A stretch of 64,000 nucleotides of DNA from positions 558,001 to 622,000 of the forward strand of contig NZ_JAQSVC010000003.1 in NCBI RefSeq assembly GCF_029603165.1. Direction: 5' to 3'. Shown here in pieces: positions 52,198 to 60,526 of the stretch. Source of the DNA: Galbibacter pacificus (GTDB lineage Bacteria; Bacteroidota; Bacteroidia; Flavobacteriales; Flavobacteriaceae). The position numbers were made by a program, and so were the translations under genes. The notes below the pieces were generated by a model. It saw only the letters and a program-made list of their open reading frames with translations. It was not told the origin of the DNA and searched no databases. Each line of letters begins with the position of its first letter. Positions within the stretch are counted from its first letter, which is position 1.

Positions 52198-53031
52198 TCA
52201 GTCTGTTTCGTACGTTTTTCTTGTCAAAAAATATGAATCTTTATTATTGAAAATTGCAAACACTTCAGTAAACCAAGGAATATCATTATATCCTAATTTT
52301 CTTGCTTTGGATTGTAAGCTTCTAATTACTTCAACCCAGTATCTCACAATTTGTAAGATATAAAGTTGCCTGTATTTAGCTATAGATTCCATCATTCCCG
52401 TTAAAAAACTCGCACTTTCCATATTATTAATTTCTTCTCGTGACTCGCTATAGTGTCGAACAGAGGATACTGGATCCAGTAACTTGCCAATGATTTTTGC
52501 ATTAAACTCAATCTTCTCTTTTTTCTGTTTAGAAACTCTCTTTTTATAAAGTTCCTTATCAATCTTTTCGTGCCAATTTCGTATAGGATCACTCTGATAT
52601 TTACTATTCACAAGAAAGTCGATATTCGAATACCTATCGCCTTTAGCAAATTTAGATAGAATCTTTAAAATTTCTATTTGAATGGGGTCTATAACTCCGT
52701 TCTGAAATGAAAATTCAATTTCGTTCCGATCAATTATCAATTTAGACTTCTCATAAATTTTAATTAAATCATGCCCAATTTCATTTTTAAGATATTTATC
52801 GTCGGGAAAAGTACCATTGTGTTGAATATAATAATCTAGTAATAAACATAGTTTACCAATTCTTTCTAATCCAGTTGATATCCCTGTGAAGGCTTGAAAA
52901 TACATACCTCGCTGCCCATAATTTGCTCTTCCAATTTGTGTTATTCCACTTCCGAGAATATCTCTTGTGAACTGTGCTTCATCGATTAAAATGTAGAATG
53001 TTTTATTCAATTCTTGATGCTTATTTGCCAA
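52198..53031 (-). CDS. HEPN-like protein, possible component of the defence operon
   Basis: 277 aa, all-helical, no signal peptide. TGISTGLERIGKLCLLLDYY, FPDDKYLKNEIGHDLIKIYE and a basic stretch (YKKRVSKQKKEKIEF) resemble HEPN/AbiV-like helical bundles, which bear an Arg-x4-6-His RNase motif; I could not pin that motif with certainty. It is on the same strand as and 67 bp upstream of the methyltransferase. It could be the toxic effector or a regulatory partner. The family call is tentative. Confidence 0.45.
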   Translation of the reverse strand: MANKHQELNKTFYILIDEAQFTRDILGSGITQIGRANYGQRGMYFQAFTGISTGLERIGKLCLLLDYYIQHNGTFPDDKYLKNEIGHDLIKIYEKSKLIIDRNEIEFSFQNGVIDPIQIEILKILSKFAKGDRYSNIDFLVNSKYQSDPIRNWHEKIDKELYKKRVSKQKKEKIEFNAKIIGKLLDPVSSVRHYSESREEINNMESASFLTGMMESIAKYRQLYILQIVRYWVEVIRSLQSKARKLGYNDIPWFTEVFAIFNNKDSYFLTRKTYETD

Positions 53032-53304
53032 TTATTAAAGTAACTTATGATAACAGTTTCATAACTAATCATTAGTTCTTAAAATTAATATATACTCTTT
53101 TAAACAAACGTAATCTTGTAATGTACAATATCCTACTTAATTATAAAAATAATTTCTTTTAACGATTCAAACAAACTAGCCAAAAGTTTAAGCATATCCT
53201 TGAGCTTTCAGTATTGTGAAAGTATTAACCCCTTTATTTAAAGGAGTAGATAATAGTTTAATGTGGTCCTAAGACAACCAAGAACACTGATTTTGCCTGT
53301 AAAA

Positions 53305-53790
53305 TCAATATTCAGACGAGAGCATTAACGTACAATAATTATCCTCTGTAGAATATTGGTTGCTTTCAATCATAGCTTTACTTAACTGATCAATAAAAAA
53401 CAGCTTACAATCGTGTTCAATTAAATAAAATACTTGCAGATAATCTATCCCTTTATGTTGCTCCACCAAATCTTGAGTGAAAATGTAAATTTCCAAAATC
53501 TCATTTGCAGTCAATGTGTTTCGAACTGTTTGAGTAACATAAAACACACCATTAAAGTAATAATCTCCTTCTTCTTCCTGTAATTTATATTCAAGATTAC
53601 TCCTAAAGGTATATGTACTTATTAAGTTGGCAAGTTCTTGTTTTGAATAATCAAGTTGTTCTGCTATTTGCGCATTAGTAAATTGGAGTTGTTTAAATTT
53701 TAGATATTTTTTATAATCTCCAATCAATTTACGGTCTTGATGTGCTGATTCCATAACGAAAAGTTTTTCTACAACTTTCCGCATTTTCAT
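53305..53790 (-). CDS. hypothetical protein with N-terminal helix-turn-helix
   Basis: 161 aa. Residues about 30-60 (KFKQLQFTNAQIAEQLDYSK then QELANLI) look like a helix-turn-helix; the rest is mixed (YYFNGVFYVTQTVRNTLTAN, LIEHDCKLFFIDQLSKAMIE). No family recognised. It lies at the border of the putative defence operon and the replication part of the element. It may be a regulator. Confidence 0.5.
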   Translation of the reverse strand: MKMRKVVEKLFVMESAHQDRKLIGDYKKYLKFKQLQFTNAQIAEQLDYSKQELANLISTYTFRSNLEYKLQEEEGDYYFNGVFYVTQTVRNTLTANEILEIYIFTQDLVEQHKGIDYLQVFYLIEHDCKLFFIDQLSKAMIESNQYSTEDNYCTLMLSSEY

Positions 53791-54078
53791 CTTTAATTAA
53801 CCTGTTGTATCCCTGTTTTTAAAAGATGGACTTTATGACCTCTATATAGAGTAGAGGTTATGTCGTATTTCTTTAGTACGTTATTGTTAAAACAACAACA
53901 GAAGTTTCTTTGAGTGCCTTCCTCTTCAATAAAAAGACACTGAAAGCAAACTATTATATTGGTCTCACAAACAATTGCTATTGTTTTGCTTTCGTAGAAC
54001 TTCCTTCAATCTATTTTTGAAGCAGTTACTTTAACTCTTTCTTTAAGTTGTTCTATCTTCTTTTATTTCTGTAGTAAC
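53791..54078. other. intergenic region with hairpin 53838-53858
   Basis: ACCTCTA (53838-53844) and TAGAGGT (53852-53858) form a short stem in otherwise AT-rich sequence. No gene found. Confidence 0.35.
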
Positions 54079-54288
54079 CTATGATTCCTGTATCAAAATT
54101 TGTTCTCCATATTTTTCTACTAATTCATTAACTGGATATAATATGTCTTCGAGGTAGTTAGAACCTATCGCAGAACCAGAAATTTTATCTAAATCAACGT
54201 TTGCGTATTGTTTGTAATACTGGTTCGCTGATAGGCGATGCCTTTGCTCGTATGTGCTGGGTTTATGTCCGTTTAATCTCTGTTTCAT
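54079..54288 (-). CDS. small hypothetical protein
   Basis: 69 aa, MKQRLNGHKPSTYEQRHRLS continuing to DILYPVNELVEKYGEQILIQ. Basic N-terminus, acidic C-terminus, no membrane span. No family recognised. Size and setting fit a mobile-element accessory gene. Confidence 0.4.
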   Translation of the reverse strand: MKQRLNGHKPSTYEQRHRLSANQYYKQYANVDLDKISGSAIGSNYLEDILYPVNELVEKYGEQILIQES

Positions 54289-54456
54289 CTTACCTCATTG
54301 ATATTTTACCTTTACTCAATCAGTTCCTATTTAGTCTATGTATAACCATCGAGTAAAAACGAATCGATTGTAATTCTGTTAGGTTGAGAAATTTTCTCCA
54401 AATCGATTCCCATCTCTCTATAATACTGTATTGCTCTCATTCCAATCTTAAATAGA

Positions 54457-54828
54457 TCACTTTAATTTTTCAAAAATGTATTTATTTTTTTGAGAGACCG
54501 TCATGTAAAGCAATTGTTTAGCTTCGTCAAATCGTACATCAATATTAGCATTTTCCCCTTTTAAATAAATATCACTTTTCGCAGAAAGTATTAAAAGGTT
54601 TCCTGAAAAGAGATGAAACTTAAATGTTCTATCAGTACTATTATATTGTTCCATTTCACAAATAATACCATCCATTGAATGGTCGTTTTCAGGTGTTTTC
54701 GGTATTGTTCCTATTAGTTTCCAAGCCCCAACATATCTTTCACTAATTCTATCTGATTTAACTTTACTATCGCAAGAATAAGTTATAAATATTATAACTA
54801 GAAATCCTAAGATTATCCCTTTTTTCAT
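54457..54828 (-). CDS. small lipoprotein
   Basis: 123 aa with a lipoprotein signal (LGFLVIIFITYSC, Cys19) and a beta-rich mature part (AWKLIGTIPKTPENDHSMDG, FKFHLFSGNLLILSAKSDIY). Resembles small lipocalin-like lipoproteins but too short to be certain. The secreted protein at 54850 lies 21 bp upstream, same strand. Confidence 0.6.
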   Translation of the reverse strand: MKKGIILGFLVIIFITYSCDSKVKSDRISERYVGAWKLIGTIPKTPENDHSMDGIICEMEQYNSTDRTFKFHLFSGNLLILSAKSDIYLKGENANIDVRFDEAKQLLYMTVSQKNKYIFEKLK

Positions 54829-54849
54829 CGTGTAATTTAATTTTAGATG

Positions 54850-55374
54850 TTATTTTACGTCGTCCAGAACGAAGAAATAAAAGTTATTTGACCCTGATGA
54901 AGTCGAATTAACATTCGCAACGTTTATATTCTCATATTTTCCACTAATAAACTTCACTTTTAGCTGGTTTGGAACACGGCTACCTCCAAGTACTCCAACC
55001 GAGCCACGAAAACCAAAAGGTTTCAAAGAAGGGTTATCATAAGTGATTTCTTCATCATTTATATGGGCAAAAATCCCCCCTCCCGCTTTATCAACATTAA
55101 CTTTTATCCTTTTTTCAGACTTATAATGTACCGCAGTAATTGTATATATATGTTGTTTTTTTGTTGGGTGAAATATTTTATATATCGTTGTATAAATGTT
55201 TCCTTCCTCTTTATATTCTCGCGTATACTTAAATTCATAATAATCATCATAATTCAAATCATATTCATACCCTGTATATCGATTTTGAGCGGCACATTTA
55301 GCTGAAATCATCATAAGAGTAAACAAGGCAAATAAAGGTAAGTGTGAGGTTTTACTTAAAATCATCATTTTCAT
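54850..55374 (-). CDS. secreted hypothetical protein
   Basis: 174 aa with a signal peptide (LFTLMMISAKCAAQNR). The mature part is beta-rich and Tyr/Lys-rich (YEYDLNYDDYYEFKYTREYK, GGIFAHINDEEITYDNPSLK). No family. Adjacent to a lipoprotein gene; both may be envelope cargo of the element. The long inverted repeat at 55428-55550 begins 53 bp upstream of its start. Confidence 0.55.
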   Translation of the reverse strand: MKMMILSKTSHLPLFALFTLMMISAKCAAQNRYTGYEYDLNYDDYYEFKYTREYKEEGNIYTTIYKIFHPTKKQHIYTITAVHYKSEKRIKVNVDKAGGGIFAHINDEEITYDNPSLKPFGFRGSVGVLGGSRVPNQLKVKFISGKYENINVANVNSTSSGSNNFYFFVLDDVK

Positions 55375-55427
55375 AATAATATGTATTAATTAATTAAAAA
55401 AACAGGCTTGGAAACGTTAGTCCTTAC

Positions 55428-55550
55428 CTGTCTTTGAGGGAGTCGAAGCCCTGTACAACAAAAGTAAAGCAACGCCCAAGCCCTTAGCCTGAGCATTTTG
55501 CTAAACTCTTTTCCTGTTGTACACATGAAATTTCGACTTTTCAAAGACAG
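55428..55550. repeat. 123-bp interrupted palindrome (nested inverted repeats)
   Basis: Outer arms CTGTCTTTGA..AGTCGAA (55428-55447) and TTCGACT..TCAAAGACAG (55532-55550) pair over 17 bp with a small bulge. Inside them TGTACAACA (55452-55460) pairs with TGTTGTACA (55515-55523), and a weaker GCAA/TTGC pairing continues inward. The core contains GCCCAAGCCCTTAGCC. It is non-coding and could extrude as a cruciform or be transcribed as a hairpin RNA. It has no transposase, reverse transcriptase or integron integrase beside it. Confidence 0.7.
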
Positions 55551-55756
55551 AAAATAAGTTTGCTAAAATGCAGTCTTATCAATATGTTATAGGATGTGTT
55601 TGTTTCCTCTTATACTGTTATATTGTTTTTATTTTGTACGAAAATACTAACTCTTTTTAAGATATTTCAATACTTTATTTGTTTTATGGGATCTAGTCGA
55701 CCAATCGCCCACTTCTTGGTCATAACTACTCCCACTCAATTTGTGAGCAAAACCTC

Positions 55757-56284
55757 CTACGACGATTCAAAACTTTTTGTTACAATCTTTCTCCCCCCAC
55801 TATGGGTTTCATACCGTGTTAAAAAACCTTCTTTAAATAATTGTTTCGTCCAAGCTGTAATACTTTGGACGGAAACCCCAAGTCTTAAGGCACTATACTC
55901 TCTACTAGCAAAATACACTTCTCTACCTTTGCTAAACGAATTATATTCCCCCCATAATAATTTTGCTCCTGGATTTAATTTATAGCTGTATACAGGATAA
56001 AAAATATAAATATTTCGTTCTTTTTGATATAGTTCATTTTTTACTATCACATAACCCGCCTCATTCTTTTCTATCAAGTGCGCTTCAATTAAATTCATTT
56101 GTGCTTGCCCCACTAAATTTGGATGAATCCCAAGCATTCGAGCGATACTTACATTTGTGTATCTGGTATACCCTTTCTTTTTAGAAAGGGCATAATGTAT
56201 CCCATATACTAATTTATCGTTAGGCTTTAACGTTTTTAGTGATAAAACTGTTTGTGGTATAATTAAACATATGGTTGATGTCAT
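55757..56284 (-). CDS. Rep-like protein with two winged-helix domains
   Basis: 175 aa made of two similar halves: KLVYGIHYALSKKKGYTRYT followed by NVSIARMLGIHPNLVGQAQM, and KLLWGEYNSFSKGREVYFAS followed by YSALRLGVSVQSITAWTKQL. Each ends in a short 'LIEKN' or 'FLTRY' strand. Tandem winged helices are the plan of iteron-binding replication initiators, and four 22-bp iterons lie 20 bp upstream of the start. It may start replication and repress its own transcription. A purely regulatory helix-turn-helix role is the alternative. Confidence 0.6.
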   Translation of the reverse strand: MTSTICLIIPQTVLSLKTLKPNDKLVYGIHYALSKKKGYTRYTNVSIARMLGIHPNLVGQAQMNLIEAHLIEKNEAGYVIVKNELYQKERNIYIFYPVYSYKLNPGAKLLWGEYNSFSKGREVYFASREYSALRLGVSVQSITAWTKQLFKEGFLTRYETHSGGRKIVTKSFESS

Positions 56285-56303
56285 TTTTTTATTTTTTATT
56301 CAA

Positions 56304-56385
56304 TCACCGATTTTGGATTTTATGCTCACCGTATTTGGACTGTCGGCTCACCGATTTTGGATTCGACTACCACCGATTTTAGCCC
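56304..56385. repeat. four 22-bp iterons (putative replication origin or Rep operator)
   Basis: TCACCGATTTTGGATT at 56304, TCACCGTATTTGGACT at 56326, TCACCGATTTTGGATT at 56348 and CCACCGATTTTAGCCC at 56370: exact 22-bp spacing, two helical turns, with the last copy diverging at its 3' side. The array lies directly upstream of the Rep-like gene, and an AT-rich stretch follows at 56386-56420. This is the architecture of an iteron origin. Confidence 0.75.
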
Positions 56386-56525
56386 TATATATAATAAGTT
56401 AATATAAACAATGAATTAACTAGTGAATTAAGAAATTGGGAACAAGTTCGAAGAAAACTACGTTTTCATCATTGTTCCTCTTTTTATTTCTAAAACCATT
56501 TTTCAAGGGAGAAGTGTTTCAAAAA

Positions 56526-56894
56526 TTAATTGTCGATACAATAACCGTTAGCCTTTAAATACATCCTCCCATTTTCATGTTTCGATAGCTTATTGATACA
56601 GTTCTGCAAAATTTCTTTTTTTGATAACCAACCCAATACTCCCAAATTTTCTAAAAGAACTGCTTCCAATGTTTTATGGCATAAGTCAACGGACATAAGT
56701 TTATCAAGCCCAATAGAAATTGTTTTCTTTGAAAGGTATTCCTCAAACATTACCAATTTGTCACTATCATCAATAAGTGATATCCATTTTGTTTTTAATC
56801 GTCTTGGATAATACACTCTTTTGGTTGCCATATTTTCAATGCATGTATCGATTAACTTAATTAATTGCTTCATTGTTATTTTTTTTCCTGTCAT
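56526..56894 (-). CDS. hypothetical protein
   Basis: 122 aa, mostly helical, lysine-rich (MKQLIKLIDTCIENMATKRV, KWISLIDDSDKLVMFEEYLS). No family recognised. It lies between the integrase and the iteron region, where excision or replication accessory genes are common. Confidence 0.45.
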   Translation of the reverse strand: MTGKKITMKQLIKLIDTCIENMATKRVYYPRRLKTKWISLIDDSDKLVMFEEYLSKKTISIGLDKLMSVDLCHKTLEAVLLENLGVLGWLSKKEILQNCINKLSKHENGRMYLKANGYCIDN

Positions 56895-56943
56895 TATATT
56901 ATATTTTTTTTGGTTTCTACGTATTTTAAACTGTTTCTACAAA

Positions 56944-58221
56944 TTATTCTGTTTCACTCGAGATTCTTTCCCGATTACTTTGGTTAAAGTATTTTAACAT
57001 CAGTTCTGCGTTTTCTTCCATCGATATTTTTATATAAGATCTAAACGCTACTTCTGTTCGATGTCCTGTAATCTGCATGACAACACGGGAAGGAATTCCT
57101 CTTTTAAACATATTGGTTGCGAAAGAGCGTCTTGCCGTATGCGTGGAAATTAACTCGTACTTTTTGTAAACTTCTTCAATTCGATTTTTTCCGCTATTTC
57201 GGATTTTCAACACTTCTTGATCAAACCCAGCAAGTGCTCCAATCTTTTTTAAATATTTGTTCATGGTTTGGTTGGTAACAGATTTGGGCAGGGAGTTCAC
57301 ACTTACACCTCTATATTTTTCCATAATTTTTTTCACAGGTTCAAGTACGGGAATCTGCACCCACTCATCCGTTTTTTGAGTTTTAATTTTAAGAATCTCT
57401 CCTGAAAAATGCTCTTTTCTAATTTTACTGAAATCACTAAAACGCAACCCTGTATAGCAGCCAACGATGAACAAATCGCGAACTTGATCAAGTTTGCAGT
57501 CATCTGATAAATCTAAACCTATTATTTGCCGTAACTCTGCTTCAGTAAGATAAATATTATTGGTTTCTTCCTTTAACGTTTTAAAATTTTTGTGCTTGTA
57601 TTGTGTAAAAGCATTATACCCTTTATCAAAAGCATCGTTTAGGATCACTTTTAATATTTTAATGCATCTGCCAAACCCATTGTTGGTATACCCTTGTACA
57701 CCAGTATAGAACTCCAAGAAATCGTAGTAAAAATCCATATCAAAACTGTTCCAATCAAGTTTTACCCGAGCATATTTTTCGTACTGCTTTAACTTGTTGA
57801 GTGTTGTTTGATATGTTTTAACCGTACCCTTGGTCTTATTTGATTTGCTGTCCTGTAAATACTTTTCTGCATACTGGAAAAAGGTATATTGCATTATTTT
57901 TAGCTTCTCTTCTTTTCCTTTTTGATACTGCTGTTTAACAAGGTGTGTCATCGGGTCAATGCCATCTATCATCATATCGTTGGCAATATCGTCAACCTTC
58001 TGGCGTAGTTTTTTTAAATAGATATTAAAACGATCACTTCCAGGGCAACTTTTCTTTACACACTCCCTTTTAGTATCCCAATAATTATCTTCTATGTTTT
58101 TACTCGTGGTAAAATAGGTTACCTTTTTTTTATGCGTATATCGCAACATCAACATTGATTTTCTGCTTTTAATCTTTTTTTGATGCTGTGATTTATTCAA
58201 AACGAACTTTAAACTAGCCAT
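56944..58221 (-). CDS. tyrosine recombinase (integrase)
   Basis: 425 aa. N-terminal Arm-type domain (SMLMLRYTHKKKVTYFTTSK), SAM-like core-binding domain (about 105-205, TFFQYAEKYLQDSKSNKTKG) and catalytic domain with the first Arg in GCYTGLRFSDFSKI, HTARRSFATNMF (His-x-x-Arg) and ITGHRTEVAFRSYIKI (His and nucleophile Tyr). This is the type that integrates Bacteroidota elements, often at tRNA 3' ends. All catalytic residues are present, so it is likely active. Confidence 0.93.
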   Translation of the reverse strand: MASLKFVLNKSQHQKKIKSRKSMLMLRYTHKKKVTYFTTSKNIEDNYWDTKRECVKKSCPGSDRFNIYLKKLRQKVDDIANDMMIDGIDPMTHLVKQQYQKGKEEKLKIMQYTFFQYAEKYLQDSKSNKTKGTVKTYQTTLNKLKQYEKYARVKLDWNSFDMDFYYDFLEFYTGVQGYTNNGFGRCIKILKVILNDAFDKGYNAFTQYKHKNFKTLKEETNNIYLTEAELRQIIGLDLSDDCKLDQVRDLFIVGCYTGLRFSDFSKIRKEHFSGEILKIKTQKTDEWVQIPVLEPVKKIMEKYRGVSVNSLPKSVTNQTMNKYLKKIGALAGFDQEVLKIRNSGKNRIEEVYKKYELISTHTARRSFATNMFKRGIPSRVVMQITGHRTEVAFRSYIKISMEENAELMLKYFNQSNRERISSETE

Positions 58222-58318
58222 GATTTTCTTTTTTTATTAAACCTTATTTTAATTTATCGGGTCAACCTTCAGGAAATATTACCATCTAACCTCCCTTGTT
58301 TTGTTGCTGTTTGTTTAT

Positions 58319-59194
58319 TCACGGTGCTTTTTCATTGTATATTGTTTCTAACTGTTGAAGTGATTTCCTACGCTTACTCTTTTGAGAAGGAGAGAGTTTC
58401 ATCGTGTCAATTAACTTAGAAACCAGTGTATATGTAGATTGACCATATTGTTGTTCCAGTTGCTTCAGTCCTGCGTACAAAACATCGGAGAACGTATTTC
58501 CGATAGGCTCGATGCAAAGCTGCTTTTCAAGGCAAAGCGAACTGTGATGTGTATGTAGCATTGTATCAAAATATTCTTTTGTCGATTGTTGACATAGCTG
58601 TTCCACTGAAGTCGGTTTTTTCATAACCTTCGAAACATCTGTGAGTTTGAGCTCATGCTTTATAAGGTTTTCTTTCGGGTAATTTCCCCTACGATATGTC
58701 TTCTTTGATTTTGCATTTTTAACCGCATCGTATATCTTATAATGTAATTTACCATTACCAAACATTTTCAAATGGTTACTGGATTTTTCAATTTGATAAT
58801 CGTAAACCCCAATTATCTTAGAAAGGTACTCTCTGGCTTCTTGATTTATGCGCTCATAGGCCCCATATTCTATCTGCGTAACATGTGACTTAATCAACTT
58901 TAAGCCAATAATATCCGACAACAATAATATGGTTTGTAGTAAATCACTTTCGTCAACACTTATATAATTATGGTTATGCAATAAATAAGGGATACTTGTT
59001 TTAATCTTTAAAAACCCGTTTCCGTTAACAAACATTCCAAAACGATCACCATGCAAAGAAGAGTTTGCTTTAAGTTGATAGTAGTTATGAAGTGTTGGAT
59101 GTGGCTTTAAATGTTGCCATTTTATTTGACTTCGATTTACATTTGGCAATGTAATCTCAATAAAGTCATACTGATAGTGATGTAATTGTTTCAT
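58319..59194 (-). CDS. putative phage-type replication initiator (gene II/Rep_trans-like)
   Basis: 291 aa. SHVTQIEYGAYERINQEARE, KMFGNGKLHYKIYDAVKNAK and NLIKHELKLTDVSKVMKKPT recall the gene II/CRI and Rep_trans proteins (a strand-rich core with a K-x-Y-D motif and an R/K-H-E-L segment) that nick DNA to start rolling-circle replication. The catalytic Tyr cannot be assigned. It follows the family A polymerase gene by 30 bp on the same strand. A second replication gene in the element would fit a plasmid-phage hybrid. Tentative. Confidence 0.45.
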   Translation of the reverse strand: MKQLHHYQYDFIEITLPNVNRSQIKWQHLKPHPTLHNYYQLKANSSLHGDRFGMFVNGNGFLKIKTSIPYLLHNHNYISVDESDLLQTILLLSDIIGLKLIKSHVTQIEYGAYERINQEAREYLSKIIGVYDYQIEKSSNHLKMFGNGKLHYKIYDAVKNAKSKKTYRRGNYPKENLIKHELKLTDVSKVMKKPTSVEQLCQQSTKEYFDTMLHTHHSSLCLEKQLCIEPIGNTFSDVLYAGLKQLEQQYGQSTYTLVSKLIDTMKLSPSQKSKRRKSLQQLETIYNEKAP

Positions 59195-59224
59195 TGCTTT
59201 CTTTAATTTAAAATTACTATTGCT

Positions 59225-60526
59225 TTAATGAGCCATTGCCCAATTACTTCCTTTTTCAAGTCCGACCTCTAAGGGCACTGTTAGTTTTACAACATTTTCC
59301 ATGGTTTCTTTAACTAACTTTTCAACTTGATGCGCTTCATCTTTAGGGCACTCTACAAGGATTTCATCATGAACCTGTAATACAATTTTTGCTTTCAATT
59401 GTTTTTGAATTATTTCATTATCCAGCTTGATCATCGCTTTTTTAATGATATCTGCCGCAGTTCCTTGGATAGGAGAGTTCATTGCTATTCGCTTACCGCT
59501 TTTGCGTTCGGATAATTTGTTAGAGCGTAACTGCGGTATAGGGCGTCTTCTACCAAATAGGGCGGTGGAGAACCCATTTTCTTCTGCTTGTTTGATAAGA
59601 TCATCCAAGCATTGTTTTACTTTGGAGAATCTATTAAAATAAGTTGTCATTAACTTTTCGGCTTCTTCTTTGCTGTGCACTTTACCTGTAACCTGTGTTA
59701 AAGATTCTGCCAGTCCCACTGATGTCATTCCATAGATTAACCCAAAGTTGATGCTCTTGGCAACCTTGCGCTGCTGATCTGTAATACTTTCCAATGAACT
59801 ATCATATACCTGAGAGGCGGTTAACGTATGGATATCCAATCCGTTATGGTAAGCATCGAGTAAAAAAGGATCTTGACTGTATACAGCTGTAATACGTAGC
59901 TCTATCTGTGAATAATCCGCACATATAAAAATCTTCCCCTTAGCAGGAATAACAACTTCCCTGAACTTTGATTCCAGTATTTTTAATGGGTTGGTTTCGT
60001 CCGCATCTAATTTTACATTAGGAATATTTTGCAAGTTTGGTCGACTACTGCTAAATCTTCCTGTGGCTGTACCAATCTGGTGAAACCCCGCATGTATGCG
60101 TTTTGTTTTAGGGTGTACATCACTCAACTGACCAACAAACTTTAACAGACTGTTTGACTTTCTATAGTCCAGTAAAAGCTGTATTATCTGATGCTGCTGT
60201 TTTATTTTGTTCAAGTGTTTTTTATCAACTGGGAATAAACCTTTTTTATTCTTGGTTGTTATCTGAGGTTTTAACTGTAATTGCTCGAACAAAGCAACAC
60301 TTAACTGCTCGTTGCTATTGATATTTACAGTCGTTCCTATAATTTGGTGAATTGCTTGTTCCAAATCTGATTTTATTTGCAAGAGCTCGTTTCCCATATT
60401 TTGTAGCATCGATACGTTTATTTTAATTCCCGATTGTTCCATCCGTGCAACAACGGGTGTCAACTGCTGTTCCATTTGGTAGGTATCAGCCCACCAAAAA
60501 GTTTTGTCTGTTTGTTGTTTATTCAT
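59225..60526 (-). CDS. family A DNA polymerase, polymerase domain only
   Basis: 433 aa, about half of PolA. Motif A DYSQIELRITA, motif B RKVAKSINFGLIYG and motif C LQVHDEILVE are intact, as is the thumb region (GRFSSSRPNLQNIPN). The 5'-3' nuclease and 3'-5' exonuclease domains are absent; the exonuclease is encoded at the 3' end of the neighbouring gene, which overlaps by 8 bp. The polymerase and proofreading parts are therefore two polypeptides. It probably replicates the element. Confidence 0.92.
   Translation of the reverse strand: MNKQQTDKTFWWADTYQMEQQLTPVVARMEQSGIKINVSMLQNMGNELLQIKSDLEQAIHQIIGTTVNINSNEQLSVALFEQLQLKPQITTKNKKGLFPVDKKHLNKIKQQHQIIQLLLDYRKSNSLLKFVGQLSDVHPKTKRIHAGFHQIGTATGRFSSSRPNLQNIPNVKLDADETNPLKILESKFREVVIPAKGKIFICADYSQIELRITAVYSQDPFLLDAYHNGLDIHTLTASQVYDSSLESITDQQRKVAKSINFGLIYGMTSVGLAESLTQVTGKVHSKEEAEKLMTTYFNRFSKVKQCLDDLIKQAEENGFSTALFGRRRPIPQLRSNKLSERKSGKRIAMNSPIQGTAADIIKKAMIKLDNEIIQKQLKAKIVLQVHDEILVECPKDEAHQVEKLVKETMENVVKLTVPLEVGLEKGSNWAMAH

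Noticed and set aside
46480-53031. Classical type II restriction-modification system
   Set aside because: A methyltransferase is present but no recognisable restriction endonuclease, and the partners are ATPase and receiver-like proteins.
53838-53858. Terminator between two hypothetical genes
   Set aside because: The stem is short and lacks a following T-run on either strand; it is noted only as a hairpin.
55428-55550. Retron non-coding RNA or integron attC site
   Set aside because: No reverse transcriptase or integron integrase is nearby, and the core boxes do not match RYYYAAC/GTTRRRY.
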